In this document: positions 9,716 to 19,315 of the stretch, piece after piece | Layout of the letters: each line of letters starts with the position of its first letter | Numbering within the stretch: the first letter of the stretch is position 1 | Source: Anaerolineae bacterium | GTDB lineage: Bacteria > Chloroflexota > Anaerolineae > Aggregatilineales > Phototrophicaceae | NCBI GenBank assembly: GCA_022841825.1 | Contig: JALHQT010000001.1 | Span: 62,001-126,000 of the forward strand | Reading direction: 5' to 3' | DNA: 64,000 nucleotides | The notes under the pieces: model-generated | Database searches by the model: none | Told to the model about the DNA's origin: nothing | Seen by the model: the letters and a program-made list of their open reading frames with translations, nothing else | Translations under genes and position numbers: made by a program

Positions 9716-11139
9716 ATGGCGGGACGGATGACATACTCAGCCTGATTCGTAATGGGCGACACGAGCGTCTCGATTGGCTAGGCGAAGGCGCGGCGCTGGA
9801 GAGCATGGCGACGACCCTGACTGCGCTGGCAAACTGCCAGGGCGGATGGCTGGTCGTTGGGATCGTCGGCAATCAACCTTCGTTGAACGGCGTTCGTGAT
9901 GCGGAGATGGTGATTGACCGAGTCCTGCAAGCTGCGCTGTTGATCGACCCGGCGCTGATTATTCCGCTGCCGCGCGTGATCCGCGCCCAGGAGCGCGCGT
10001 TCGTTGTGGTGCAAATTCCGGCTGGGATGCCGCATGTCTATGCCTATGATGGGCGCTACCTGACACGCGTGGGCGCTGACAATACAGCGTTGAAGCCGCG
10101 CGACCTGCGCCGCCTGATGATGGAACGGGGCGAGGCGAGCTTTGAAATGGAAGTCGTGCGCGGTGCCAGCGGCGATGATATTGATTGGGACAAGGCACGC
10201 GCCTATGTTGCCAGCCTGCCGAGCATCGTCGAGACGAACCCGGAGAAGGCGCTGCTGCGCCGAGGCTGCCTTGTCCTCAACGATGGGCGTGTGCGCCCCA
10301 CGCACGCGGGCATTCTGCTGTTTGGCAAAGATCCACAGCGCTTTGTTCGCGGGGCAGAAGTTCTGGCGGCGCGTTTCAGCGGCGACATGATGAGCGACAG
10401 TTTTGAGCGGCAGGACATCGCCGGCTCACTGCCTGACCAGCTCCGCCGCGTTGAGACGTTCTTACACGAGCGACTGCGTCGTGTCGCACATCTGGGGCGT
10501 TCGATGGCGAGGGACGAGCAGTATGAATATCCGTTTGAAGCGGCGCGCGAATTGGTCGTCAATGCCGTCGCGCATCGCGATTACAGCGTCGGCGGCGATT
10601 CGGTTCGACTGTTGATGTTCAGCGACCGCATGGAGGTTCACAGCCCTGGTGGGCTGGCAGGACCCGTGACCATCGACAATATCAAGGACGAACGATTTTC
10701 ACGCAATCCCGTGATCGTGCAGGTACTGTCTGACATGGGGTTTATCGAACGCCTCGGTTATGGAGTTGATCGCGTCATCGACCTGATGACGCAGCGCGAC
10801 CTGCGGTCGCCAGAATTCGTCGAGACTGCGGGTGGATTCCGCGTGACTCTCTATAACCAGATGCAGACCCCGGTCGATACGAAGGTGATGCCGGAAGCCG
10901 CACCGCTGTCGTTTCACGGAGAGTTTCGGGAGACGGCGATCAATCCGCGTCAGGAGGCGGCGCTGGTCTATCTGCATTCCGGCTCTACGCGCATCACAAA
11001 CAGCGACTTACAGCAGCTTTTTCCCGACGTGCATCCGGAAACGATCCGGCGCGATCTTTCGGATCTGGTCACAAAGAATATCCTGCGTAAGCTGGGGGAA
11101 AAGCGCGGTTCTTATTACGTGTTGCTGGAGAAAGCTTAA
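9712..11139 (+). CDS. AlbA_2 / Schlafen-type ATP-binding regulator-like protein
   Basis: The 475-residue protein starts at a GTG that overlaps the lon stop (GTGA), so it is coupled to lon. Residues about 10-130 form an AlbA_2 (Schlafen-like) domain (ERLDWLGEGAALESMATTLTALANCQGGWLVVGI, RYLTRVGADNTAL). Residues about 260-370 are the ATPase-like HATPase_c_4 part (YPFEAARELVVNAVAHRDYSVGGDSVRLLMFSDRMEVHSPG, GYGVDRVI), and the C-terminus is a winged helix (ITNSDLQQLFPDVHPETIRRDLSDLV). This is the 'putative DNA-binding / RecG-like' family of transcription regulators. Its target is unknown; coupling to lon suggests a stress-related role, which is inference. Confidence 0.8.
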   Translation: MNGGTDDILSLIRNGRHERLDWLGEGAALESMATTLTALANCQGGWLVVGIVGNQPSLNGVRDAEMVIDRVLQAALLIDPALIIPLPRVIRAQERAFVVVQIPAGMPHVYAYDGRYLTRVGADNTALKPRDLRRLMMERGEASFEMEVVRGASGDDIDWDKARAYVASLPSIVETNPEKALLRRGCLVLNDGRVRPTHAGILLFGKDPQRFVRGAEVLAARFSGDMMSDSFERQDIAGSLPDQLRRVETFLHERLRRVAHLGRSMARDEQYEYPFEAARELVVNAVAHRDYSVGGDSVRLLMFSDRMEVHSPGGLAGPVTIDNIKDERFSRNPVIVQVLSDMGFIERLGYGVDRVIDLMTQRDLRSPEFVETAGGFRVTLYNQMQTPVDTKVMPEAAPLSFHGEFRETAINPRQEAALVYLHSGSTRITNSDLQQLFPDVHPETIRRDLSDLVTKNILRKLGEKRGSYYVLLEKA

Positions 11140-11211
11140 CGCGATTCTGGCATCGCGCCGCGATCCTCTGTAAGCTATGGGGCGCTTTGCCGCCCTCAGG
11201 AAGTATGCTGG

Positions 11212-12777
11212 ATGCTGATTCGTCGTACTCTACTCGCTCTTCTCACTGCCTGTCTTTTCGCAGCCTCGGGTTGCGAAAGTTTTGCGCCAGCGCCCACAGC
11301 GACGTTGACGCCGTCTGTGACCCCGACGCTGACCCCGACGTTTACGGCGACCGCTTCGCCATCGCCGACCATGACGCCGACGGATTTGCCAACGCTGACC
11401 CCGACGCCGACGGATACGCCGACAATCACCCCCAGTCCCACGATTGCACCAACACCATCCAATACTCCTGCTCCGGTTGCCGCCTTTATTTATGACGAAT
11501 GGGAAAACATCCCCTTTCCAGAGGAGACAGTAGCTGCTTTGGGGCGTTTGCCATTCATCGCATTCGTTAACCAGAACAACCGCGACAATGTCGGCGATTT
11601 ACGTACCCCGCAGCCGGGTCGGGCGGTTCAGACGCTGTACTACATGTCGCCGGGCGTGACGGGCTTGATCCCGGTGCTGGAAATGGATGCGGCGACAGGA
11701 GATCAGATCTACATTGCGCCATCGGGAGACGTATTCGCCTATTTCCGCCAGGACTCGCCGAGCACTGCCGGCTTGTATATCGTCGATCTGTCGATTCGCT
11801 TCAGTGGGCGCGTCCTGCCCATCGAAAGCCTGGTACAACGCGGCTTCCGCAGTGAGCCAAGCTGGTCACCGGATGGTGCTCGGATGGCGATTGCGCTCGC
11901 AACGGGGTACGACATGGATATCTACGCAGTGGGGCGAGACGGCACCAATCCGACGCCGATTACGCGCAGCGGCGCATACGACTTCTTTCCCGCCTGGTCG
12001 CCGAACGGGCAGTACATTGCCTTCCTTTCTGACCGCGTGACGTGCCCAAGCTGGATTCCTGGCGAGACTGGGACCTGTGACGGTACAGGCGCACTGCCGC
12101 CACGCGGCGGGCAGTTGTTCATCATCGAGGTGGCGACGGGGACGGTCACACAGTTAAGTGACGTCTTCATCACGGAGCCGCCTCGCTGGATTAATGAGCG
12201 GCAGATCGCTTTTTCGAGCGGTCAGCCTGCCCTGGGCGATCCTGGTCGCAGCCTCTGGATCGTCGATGTCTTCGAGCGCGCCCCGCGCGAGTTCCGTTTG
12301 ACGGACGGCAGCGACACGCCGATCAAGCTGTCTGAGGCTTGGTCGCCAGGCGGCAGTCAGGTGCTTTTCCAGGCTGCGGATGGCGAGACAGAAATCGTAC
12401 TGGCGAATGGCGATGGCAGCGTGGTAGGGCGCTTACCTGAATTGCAGTTCTCGCGTTTTGGTATGGCTGCGTCGTGGTCTCCGGATGGCACGCGCCTGGC
12501 AATCGGCGGAGTCGGCGGGCAGTGCCCGTTTGGGGTCGTTGTTCTCAGCAACACGGCAGAGGTGGTTGCCCAGGCAAATCCGCCGCCGAGCATGTGTGAG
12601 CCGGTCTACTCTCCGGACGGGCGTTTCATCGCCTTCGTCGGGGTCAATCCTCGTCTGGATGGTCGGTTGGATGTCTATTTCGCCAATAACAATGGCTTTG
12701 GTGCCCAAAACGTGACGGCGAGCCTGCGCGGGCAAATGGCGCTGATCGGTTGGGTTGGCGTGGCAGGCGGCGGTTAG
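11212..12777 (+). CDS. TolB-like WD40/PD40 beta-propeller lipoprotein
   Basis: A signal peptide with lipobox (LFAASGC) is followed by a Thr/Pro linker of about 60 residues and then by repeats of the PD40 type ([59 protein letters not shown]), giving a six- or seven-bladed propeller. It is 521 residues long. Such propellers act as binding scaffolds outside the cytoplasmic membrane; no partner is identifiable here. The Thr/Pro linker is typical of Chloroflexota surface lipoproteins. Confidence 0.85.
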   Translation: MLIRRTLLALLTACLFAASGCESFAPAPTATLTPSVTPTLTPTFTATASPSPTMTPTDLPTLTPTPTDTPTITPSPTIAPTPSNTPAPVAAFIYDEWENIPFPEETVAALGRLPFIAFVNQNNRDNVGDLRTPQPGRAVQTLYYMSPGVTGLIPVLEMDAATGDQIYIAPSGDVFAYFRQDSPSTAGLYIVDLSIRFSGRVLPIESLVQRGFRSEPSWSPDGARMAIALATGYDMDIYAVGRDGTNPTPITRSGAYDFFPAWSPNGQYIAFLSDRVTCPSWIPGETGTCDGTGALPPRGGQLFIIEVATGTVTQLSDVFITEPPRWINERQIAFSSGQPALGDPGRSLWIVDVFERAPREFRLTDGSDTPIKLSEAWSPGGSQVLFQAADGETEIVLANGDGSVVGRLPELQFSRFGMAASWSPDGTRLAIGGVGGQCPFGVVVLSNTAEVVAQANPPPSMCEPVYSPDGRFIAFVGVNPRLDGRLDVYFANNNGFGAQNVTASLRGQMALIGWVGVAGGG

Positions 12778-12824
12778 CGCCGTTACGCTTTCAGGGATGC
12801 ATTTATCCGAAAGGAATGGTTTCG

Positions 12825-13571
12825 ATGGTGCAATTTGCCGAAAAAATAGCGGTGGTCACCGGTGCGTCGCGTGGGATTGGGCGGGCAATCGCACTTGAAT
12901 TGGCGCAGGGTGGCGCGACTGTCATCGTCAACTATCAGAAGAACGCGGCGGCGGCTGAGGAGGTTGTCCAGCAGATCATCGCTGCGGGCGGCAGCGCTAG
13001 CTCGTTTGGCGCAGATGTTGGGCTGGAAGAGGGTGCCAACGGTCTCATCAAGTATGCGACTGATACCTACGGCAAGATCGATATTCTGGTCAACAATGCG
13101 GGCACGACGCGCGATAATGTCATCATGCTGATGAGCGCCGACGACTTTGACAGCGTCATGCAGACGAACCTGCGGAGCACATGGCTGTGTTCCAAAGCGG
13201 CGGTGCGCGCGATGATGCGTAAACGGTATGGGCGCATTGTCAATATCACAAGTATCAGCGGGATCATGGGCAACGGCGGGCAGACCAACTACAGCGCCAG
13301 TAAAGCGGGGATCATTGGCTTGACGAAAGCATTGGCACGCGAAGTATCAGCGCGCAACATTACGGTCAACGCGGTCGCGCCTGGGTTCGTCATGACGGAT
13401 CTGACCTCCAGCCTCCCCGAAGATATGCTCAAGAAGCTGAACGAGAACATTCCGCTGGGGCGGTGGGGATCTGTCGAAGATGTCGCGCACGCGACCACGT
13501 TTCTTGCCTCGGATGCGGCGTCGTATATTACCGGGCACATCCTCGTCGTGGACGGCGGCTTGGCGATGTAG
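12825..13571 (+). CDS. fabG: 3-oxoacyl-[acyl-carrier-protein] reductase (SDR family)
   Basis: The 248-residue product has the NADP-binding TGASRGIG near residue 13, NNAG, the catalytic Ser-Tyr-Lys set (ITSISG, YSASKAG) and the typical end YITGHILVVDGGL. It reduces 3-ketoacyl-ACP in fatty acid elongation. I chose the ATG at 12825 because AAGGA lies 9 nt upstream; the ATG at 12816 touches that ribosome site. The HIT gene follows after 12 nt. A broader SDR role is possible, since no other fab gene is in view. Confidence 0.85.
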   Translation: MVQFAEKIAVVTGASRGIGRAIALELAQGGATVIVNYQKNAAAAEEVVQQIIAAGGSASSFGADVGLEEGANGLIKYATDTYGKIDILVNNAGTTRDNVIMLMSADDFDSVMQTNLRSTWLCSKAAVRAMMRKRYGRIVNITSISGIMGNGGQTNYSASKAGIIGLTKALAREVSARNITVNAVAPGFVMTDLTSSLPEDMLKKLNENIPLGRWGSVEDVAHATTFLASDAASYITGHILVVDGGLAM

Positions 13572-13583
13572 AAAGGGTCTGAT

Positions 13584-13934
13584 GTGACGTCGATTTTTTC
13601 ACGGATTATTGCCAGGGAGATTCCGGCAGAGATTGTCTATCAGGATGATCTGGTGACGGCGTTTAAGGATATTCACCCCCAGGCACCTTATCATGTCCTG
13701 ATCGTGCCAAACAAAGAAATCCCGACGGTTGACGACGTGACGGCTGATGACGAGTTGATGCTGGGTCGAATGTTCAGCGCAGCGCGGTCAATAGCGCGCG
13801 ACCTGGGAATTGGCGACAAAGGTTACCGCCTGATTGTGAACTGCAAGGATGATGGCGGGCAAGAAGTCTACCATCTCCATATGCACCTGGTGGGTGGATA
13901 CGCTCTGGGGCGAATGCTGCCCAAGCGCGATTAA
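13584..13934 (+). CDS. HIT family nucleotide-binding protein (HINT type)
   Basis: The 116-residue protein starts at a GTG and carries the histidine triad HLHMHLVGG near its C-terminus, with [18 protein letters not shown] upstream, as in HINT/PKCI proteins. These hydrolyse phosphoramidates such as AMP-lysine or act on aminoacyl adenylates. The histidines needed for catalysis are all present. It is probably co-transcribed with fabG. Confidence 0.93.
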   Translation: MTSIFSRIIAREIPAEIVYQDDLVTAFKDIHPQAPYHVLIVPNKEIPTVDDVTADDELMLGRMFSAARSIARDLGIGDKGYRLIVNCKDDGGQEVYHLHMHLVGGYALGRMLPKRD

Positions 13935-13938
13935 CCGG

Positions 13939-13970
13939 ACGTGGGGCAGGTTGAATCGCCTGCCCCATGT
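13939..13970. terminator. Strong hairpin between convergent HIT and DsbA-like genes
   Basis: TGGGGCAGG and CCTGCCCCA form a perfect 9-bp stem, extended by a G-T wobble and two further pairs, with an 8-nt loop. It fills the gap between two convergent genes and probably ends both transcripts, although no long T run follows. Confidence 0.6.
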
Positions 13971-13978
13971 GATAGCGA

Positions 13979-14908
13979 TCAGCCGCCGGGGGTTGCGGTT
14001 GAGACGTTTGTCGGATCGGCTGTTGGCTCGGCTGTCGGTTCTTCTGTCACGTCCTCGGCGGTGGGCTGCGGCGTCGATTCCGGTGTGCTCTCAGCGGTTG
14101 CCTCAGGTGTTACGTCCTCAGTTGCCTCGGCTTCAGGTTCGGGTGCGCGCTGCGAATCGGCTATCGCGGCGTCGATGCGTTCGAGGATCGCCGTCACGTC
14201 GGTGAGCGGGAGGTTTTCATCGGTCAGCGGGACCGCTCCGTTGATCGTGACCGTCGGCATCCCGGCGAAGTTCAGCAGTCCCTCGGCGTCTGTTTCTGCC
14301 GTGTTCAGCGCGTCCCCAGGGCGCGAGCTGCTGAGACATGCGGTATAAGCACTCTGATCCATTTGTAAGGCGTCCAGCCCCGCCACAATGCGGTTGTTGG
14401 TGAATGCCTGATTGACGTAGAGACCTTGCCAACTAAAGAACGCATCGGCAAGCTGCCAGAAGCGTCCTTGTTCAATGGCACAGAGTGCCGCGCGGGCAGT
14501 TCCGACACCATTTGCGATCTGTGAACCATCGACGTTGCCGAGTGTCATCGGGATGTAGATCAATTGGGCTGAACCTGCGCGAACGCGCTCCACCAGTGCG
14601 TCAATCGCGCTGGTGTGCAATGCCCCTGCACTGGTGCTGGCGAAGCTTGTGTACACAGATACGTTCACGGGTGCTGCGGGATCGCCCAGGCGCGCAAACC
14701 CATCTTCAGTACGGCTTTGTTCAATGTCGGCGTAGCGGGCTGTGCTCGCTTCCACCAGGGGTGCTTCGGCGGGCTGTCGGACAAGAAAGACCAGAACGGC
14801 GATAACGACGACCGCCAGGACAATGCCGATTACAGTCCATCGACGCTGCTGTGCGCGTTTCTCAGTTTCGCGTTGTTCTCGACGCTCCACTGCTCTAGAA
14901 CGTGCCAT
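13979..14908 (-). CDS. Membrane-anchored DsbA-fold protein lacking the CxxC site
   Basis: The start at 14908 (MARSRAVERREQRETEKRAQQRRW) gives a basic cytoplasmic tail, one membrane helix (about residues 25-45) and a thioredoxin-like domain of the DsbA/Thioredoxin_4 type (VNVSVYTSFASTSAGALHTSAIDALV, FSWQGLYVNQAFTNNRIVAGLDALQMDQSAYTACL, GLLNFAGMPTVTINGAVPL). Where DsbA relatives have FxCPxC the sequence reads FASTSA, so both catalytic cysteines are gone. The last 60 residues are a Thr/Pro/Glu-rich tail. A thiol-oxidoreductase activity is therefore unlikely; a chaperone or scaffold role outside the membrane is inference. Confidence 0.78.
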   Translation of the reverse strand: MARSRAVERREQRETEKRAQQRRWTVIGIVLAVVVIAVLVFLVRQPAEAPLVEASTARYADIEQSRTEDGFARLGDPAAPVNVSVYTSFASTSAGALHTSAIDALVERVRAGSAQLIYIPMTLGNVDGSQIANGVGTARAALCAIEQGRFWQLADAFFSWQGLYVNQAFTNNRIVAGLDALQMDQSAYTACLSSSRPGDALNTAETDAEGLLNFAGMPTVTINGAVPLTDENLPLTDVTAILERIDAAIADSQRAPEPEAEATEDVTPEATAESTPESTPQPTAEDVTEEPTAEPTADPTNVSTATPGG

Positions 14909-15081
14909 GAGACTCCTCGTTTCATTGCGGTGTGACTTCATACGACGCATGAGTCTACTGCTTAGAGGGCAAAAGGCAACCTCAGCCTCATCGTTAATCA
15001 TCGGCAATTGTGAAAATCGTATTATCATGAAAGAAGTCTCGGTTTACGATTATCGCCTGTTCAATGCAAGCCCACTAAATC

Positions 15082-17673
15082 ATGGACTCTCGCAAGATAC
15101 TCGTCGCTTCGGGCGACTTCGATCTCATTTATCATGCTCGCCAATCCCTTACGGACCTGGGGTTCAGTTTTCAGGGGGCATTCTCGCATCGTGATGCGCT
15201 CCACGCCCTGCGCGTGGGGAACTTTGATGCCGTCCTGGTGCATGGTCACATGCGCGACCGCATGAGTGGTCAATCGACGGCTGTCGCATTAGGTGTCGAG
15301 AACCACCATGTTCCCCTCGTGATGTACCTCCCTGCTGAACGACAGGTTCCTCTGGAGCTTCGGAGTCCGCAGTACAGTTTTACTGGGTTGGATGACTCGG
15401 TTATCCGCAACTCTGTACTGGGCGCGCTCCATCATTTCACCGCGCCTCTGCGTAACACGCAGAGTCTAAAGGGGCGTGATGACGCGGAGTATTGGGATGT
15501 TGACGAGGTTCAGACTCTCCTTGCGCTGACGCGGTCGCTGACCGAGGTGTTGGATCTGAGCGAGGTACTTAACCGTGTCGTTGAGGCGGCGCGTGAGCTT
15601 ACGGGGGCAGAGGAGGGGCTGATCCTGCTGCCCGAAGGGGAGTCCTCCGATTTGTTCCTGCGAGCGCGCGTCGGCATGGATATTCAGACCGCGCGTAACT
15701 TTCGCGTCAGAACGACGGATGGTATTCCCGGACAGGTGTATCGCACCGGGATGCCCGTCATGGTGGGCAAACAAGGTCCGACAAAGGTTAAGACCGAGTA
15801 TTTCGTCAATTCAGCCTTATACGTCCCCATTCTGTTCAAGGGGCAGCCCATTGGCGTTCTTGGCGTGAACAATCGCAGTGGACAGCAGGGCTTCAGCAGT
15901 CACCATGAGGCGATGCTGCTCAATCTGGCGGCGTATGCAGCAATCGCGATTGAAAATGCGCGGATTCATGGACAGAGCGTCCGCAGGGCGCGCGAGATGC
16001 GGGCGCTGGTTGACGCCAGCCAAGCTATCAATGCTTCGCTTTCTCTCACGCATACGCTGCCGACAATTTGCGAGCAGGTCGCTCATGCTTTGGGTGTCAA
16101 CCAGGTCGAGATCCTGGAGTGGGATCGGGAGCAGACGATCCTTCGTCCGATTGCGCGCTATTACAAGTCGATGTGGCGTCCTGGGCATGAGCCTACACTC
16201 TTGTTCAACGATTTTCCCGGCGTCCACACTGCTGTGAGTGAGCGCCGCCCTCTGCTGCTGCGTGCGGATCGCGGTGAACAACGAGGAGAAGCTGCATTGT
16301 TGCGGCGGATCGGCGTTGAAGCATTGCTGGTCATCCCAATTGCTACCCCAGAGGAGACTTTCGGCGCATACTTCGCCTGTTATGCCAAGCCCCCGGAACA
16401 GCTTCCGTCACTGGACGTATGCCAGAAAATCCAGGGGCAAGCCCTAACCACGCTGGTGAATCACATCGACAAAGGAAACTCGCTTTCGACCCAGACACTG
16501 GCGGATGGGCAATCTACCAACGAGTTGTGCCATGCAGATTGGGGGGAATACTGGCTCCTGACGCCGAAGCGCGATGGCATGACGCTGCACCTGGCGCTGG
16601 GGCAGGTGGCATGGATCGATGGGAATGCACCCGCGACAGATGTCTCTGCATTGAGCGATCTGGTCGAAATTCTGGAAACGCAGACGCTCGTTAATCAGCA
16701 CATAGATGGCGACATGCTGCAACCCGGAGTGCACGCGCTCCTGCAAATGGTGCGTGGTCGGTCGCTCCTGGGTCTTCCATTGGTCATTCGCGGGCAGTCG
16801 CATGGGATTGTCCTGTGTGTCGATACCGAAGGCAGTCGTGTGTTTGCCTCGCGTGATGTCGACATGGCGCGCGCAGTGGTAGCGCAGGCAGCAACAGCCT
16901 TTGAGAATGCGCGTCTTGTTCACGATCTTGAAGCAAGTCTCACGGAACTGCGCCGAACTCAGGCGCGCTTAATCGAAGCGGAACGCTTGTCTGCAATGGG
17001 AGAACTGGCTGCGGCGGTGGCTCATCAAATCAACAACCCATTGACGACTATTCTGGTCGATACCGAACTTATGCTGCTTAGAGAACCGCCCGATAGTGAG
17101 GATTATGGGACTCTGGAGGCGATTCATCGCGCGGGGAAACGGGCGGGTTCGGTTGTGCGACGGCTGCTGGCTTCGGTACATCGCCATCCCGTGAACTCGC
17201 CGCCTGCGCCCGTCAATGTCATCACAACGATTGAGGAAACACTATCTCTAGTAAAATCTCATATAGAACGCGACGGCATTCGGTTGGTCTGGCATCAGCC
17301 GGAACGTTCACTGCCTATGGTCATGGCGATTCCAGGTGAACTTGAAGACGTGTGGCTGAATCTTGTTCTGAACGCGCATGATGCCCTGATCGGACGCCCG
17401 AAACCTGTCATCACAGTTACGGCGGGATTGGACGCTGAGGAGCGAATGATACAGGTGCATGTGATGGACAATGGTCCTGGTATACCTGAAGCGGTGCGCG
17501 GAGAGATCTTCAATGCCTTTTTTACCACCAAGCCAGTGGGGGAAGGCACCGGGCTTGGGCTTCACATCTGCCGTCAGGTCATCCAACGTACCGGCGGGAG
17601 TATTTATGTCGAGAGCGTCGTCGATCAATGGACGCGCTTCACTGTTCAGATTCCTGTTCAGAAAGGTTACTAG
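15082..17673 (+). CDS. Multi-GAF sensor histidine kinase with pseudo-receiver N-terminus
   Basis: The 863-residue soluble protein has an N-terminal receiver-like domain (about 1-120), a clear GAF domain (about 145-300), a second GAF (about 315-465), a weaker third (about 500-620), a short coiled coil, a HisKA box (MGELAAAVAHQINNPLTT, phospho-acceptor His near 648) and a HATPase_c domain (NLVLNAHDAL, DNGPGIPEAVRGEIFNAFFTTK, GTGLGLHICRQV). No membrane segment is seen, so it senses a cytoplasmic signal or a partner. The receiver-like part lacks the acidic cluster and has His instead of the acceptor Asp. The response regulator gene begins 3 nt after its stop, which makes the two an obvious pair. 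Confidence 0.93.
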   Translation: MDSRKILVASGDFDLIYHARQSLTDLGFSFQGAFSHRDALHALRVGNFDAVLVHGHMRDRMSGQSTAVALGVENHHVPLVMYLPAERQVPLELRSPQYSFTGLDDSVIRNSVLGALHHFTAPLRNTQSLKGRDDAEYWDVDEVQTLLALTRSLTEVLDLSEVLNRVVEAARELTGAEEGLILLPEGESSDLFLRARVGMDIQTARNFRVRTTDGIPGQVYRTGMPVMVGKQGPTKVKTEYFVNSALYVPILFKGQPIGVLGVNNRSGQQGFSSHHEAMLLNLAAYAAIAIENARIHGQSVRRAREMRALVDASQAINASLSLTHTLPTICEQVAHALGVNQVEILEWDREQTILRPIARYYKSMWRPGHEPTLLFNDFPGVHTAVSERRPLLLRADRGEQRGEAALLRRIGVEALLVIPIATPEETFGAYFACYAKPPEQLPSLDVCQKIQGQALTTLVNHIDKGNSLSTQTLADGQSTNELCHADWGEYWLLTPKRDGMTLHLALGQVAWIDGNAPATDVSALSDLVEILETQTLVNQHIDGDMLQPGVHALLQMVRGRSLLGLPLVIRGQSHGIVLCVDTEGSRVFASRDVDMARAVVAQAATAFENARLVHDLEASLTELRRTQARLIEAERLSAMGELAAAVAHQINNPLTTILVDTELMLLREPPDSEDYGTLEAIHRAGKRAGSVVRRLLASVHRHPVNSPPAPVNVITTIEETLSLVKSHIERDGIRLVWHQPERSLPMVMAIPGELEDVWLNLVLNAHDALIGRPKPVITVTAGLDAEERMIQVHVMDNGPGIPEAVRGEIFNAFFTTKPVGEGTGLGLHICRQVIQRTGGSIYVESVVDQWTRFTVQIPVQKGY

Positions 17674-17676
17674 ACG

Positions 17677-18363
17677 ATGACACATATTTTGGCGGTAGAT
17701 GACGATAACGAAGTTCTGCAAACATTAGGTCGCGTTATGCGCCATGAGTCATACGATGTCCAACTGGCAAGCTCTGCCCATGAAGCGGCGCAACTCCTGG
17801 ATCGTCGCATTCCTGATGTGATGATCCTGGACATCATCATGCCGGAAGTGGATGGCATTACGTTTTGCCGCCAGCTTCGGCGCGATCCGCGTTATGTCGC
17901 GCTTCCAATCCTGTTTCTGACCGCGAAAGGCGGGACAGATGACATCGTGAATGGATTGGATGCGGGTGCCGATGACTATGTCGTGAAGCCATTTGAGTTG
18001 AATGAACTGCGCGCGCGGGTTGCGGCGCTGCTGCGTCGTGGAACGCGGGAAAAGACGGGCAGCGTGATGCTGCAACTGAGCGACCTGAAGCTGGATTCGG
18101 ACACGTACCAGGTCGTGATCCGTGATGAACCTGTCCAGCTTACGTCCACCGAGCATCGCCTGCTGCGTTATCTCATGGAACACGCAAACCAGGCGCTCTC
18201 GCCAGGGCATCTGCTTCAGATGGTGTGGGAGTACCCCCAGGGTACGGGCGATCCTGATTTAGTACGTGCCCATGTCCGAAACCTTCGTGCGAAGATCGAA
18301 CGCAACAATGGGCGCAAGTACATTCGCACGATCCATGGGGTCGGCTACATGATCTCGTCGTGA
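17677..18363 (+). CDS. OmpR/PhoB-type response regulator (partner of the GAF kinase)
   Basis: The receiver domain (1-120) has VDDD at 7-10, the acceptor Asp52 in MILDIIMPEVDG, LTAKGG and VKPFE. The C-terminal winged helix (about 130-228) has the OmpR pattern (VQLTSTEHRLLRYLMEHANQALSPGHLLQMVW, VRAHVRNLRAKIE, IRTIHGVGYMI). It should bind DNA as a dimer after phosphorylation by the kinase encoded just upstream. Target genes are not known from the sequence. Confidence 0.95.
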   Translation: MTHILAVDDDNEVLQTLGRVMRHESYDVQLASSAHEAAQLLDRRIPDVMILDIIMPEVDGITFCRQLRRDPRYVALPILFLTAKGGTDDIVNGLDAGADDYVVKPFELNELRARVAALLRRGTREKTGSVMLQLSDLKLDSDTYQVVIRDEPVQLTSTEHRLLRYLMEHANQALSPGHLLQMVWEYPQGTGDPDLVRAHVRNLRAKIERNNGRKYIRTIHGVGYMISS

Positions 18364-18461
18364 TGCTGGTGTGCGCAACGGATTTCACGAAAGTTTCATA
18401 GGATTTCGATCCATGAAGAGCTTAATGGTCGCTATACTGATCCTAAATCATCCGTTCGCAC

Positions 18462-19181
18462 ATGGACACAAGCATTATGCACGACATACTCATTGTTGAC
18501 GACGACGCCCAGATGTTGGATATGGTTGAACTGGTCTTGCGGCGGGAGGGCTTCAATGTGAACCGCGCATTCTCGGCACAGGATGCGATGTCACTCCTCG
18601 AACATGAAACGCCAGACCTGCTCCTGATTGATTCGTTGCTGCCGGATATTGATGGCATTGCGCTTTGCCGCAAACTGCGGGCGCAAACTGCCACCGCCAA
18701 CACGCCGATAATTTTCCTCACGGGTTTTGACGCGCCCTTCAGCGTCGTTGATGCACTGGGTGCTGGGGGTGATGACTTCATCCGCAAGCCGTTCGTGCCG
18801 CGCGAACTCGCCGCACGCGTTCGTGCACACATCCGCCGCGCTGCGTTCTACATCGATGCGCAAATGCCGGTGATCCGTATCCTGCCGGACAGCTATCAGC
18901 TTTTCATCAATGATCGTGAGGTCACGTTGACTCGCGTCGAGTTCGACCTCCTCCTCTACTTGTGCAGGCAGCCCCATAAGCTGCATTCGACCGAGGACTT
19001 GCTGGTCAACGTCTGGCATTATCCGAACGGGGTCGGCGACGCGGCTTTGGTGCGCAACCATGTTCACAATCTTCGTCAGAAGCTGGAGCTTGATCCAGAT
19101 CGTCCGACAATCATTCAGTCGCGCCACGGTCGTGGATACGTCGTAAAGGCACACATCCAGCTCGAACCTCGTACCGCATGA
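18462..19181 (+). CDS. OmpR/PhoB-type response regulator (second, orphan)
   Basis: The 239-residue protein has a receiver domain (VDDD at 12-15, Asp57 in LLIDSLLPDIDG, IRKPF) and an OmpR-type winged helix (VTLTRVEFDLLLYLCRQPHKLHSTEDLLVNVW, IQSRHGRGYVV). It lies 98 nt after the first regulator with its own TATACT-like -10 near 18435, so it may be transcribed separately. An in-frame ATG at 18477 is an alternative start. No second kinase gene is nearby; it may share the GAF kinase or respond to one elsewhere. Confidence 0.93.
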   Translation: MDTSIMHDILIVDDDAQMLDMVELVLRREGFNVNRAFSAQDAMSLLEHETPDLLLIDSLLPDIDGIALCRKLRAQTATANTPIIFLTGFDAPFSVVDALGAGGDDFIRKPFVPRELAARVRAHIRRAAFYIDAQMPVIRILPDSYQLFINDREVTLTRVEFDLLLYLCRQPHKLHSTEDLLVNVWHYPNGVGDAALVRNHVHNLRQKLELDPDRPTIIQSRHGRGYVVKAHIQLEPRTA

Positions 19182-19315
19182 GCGGCGACTTCTAGACAAA
19201 ATCCTATCAAAGCCTTTACACAAGCCGCACGCTGGTAAGGCAAGCCTTATGGTAAGATCCAATCGTTGGAAAAGGCTTGTCAGCGCTGCGGCTTTTCAGT
19301 TATAGCGAGTGTGCG

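Noticed and set aside
11285-11460. Tandem DNA repeat in the Thr/Pro-coding part of the TolB-like gene
   Set aside because: It is the codon-level result of a Thr/Pro linker and needs no other explanation.
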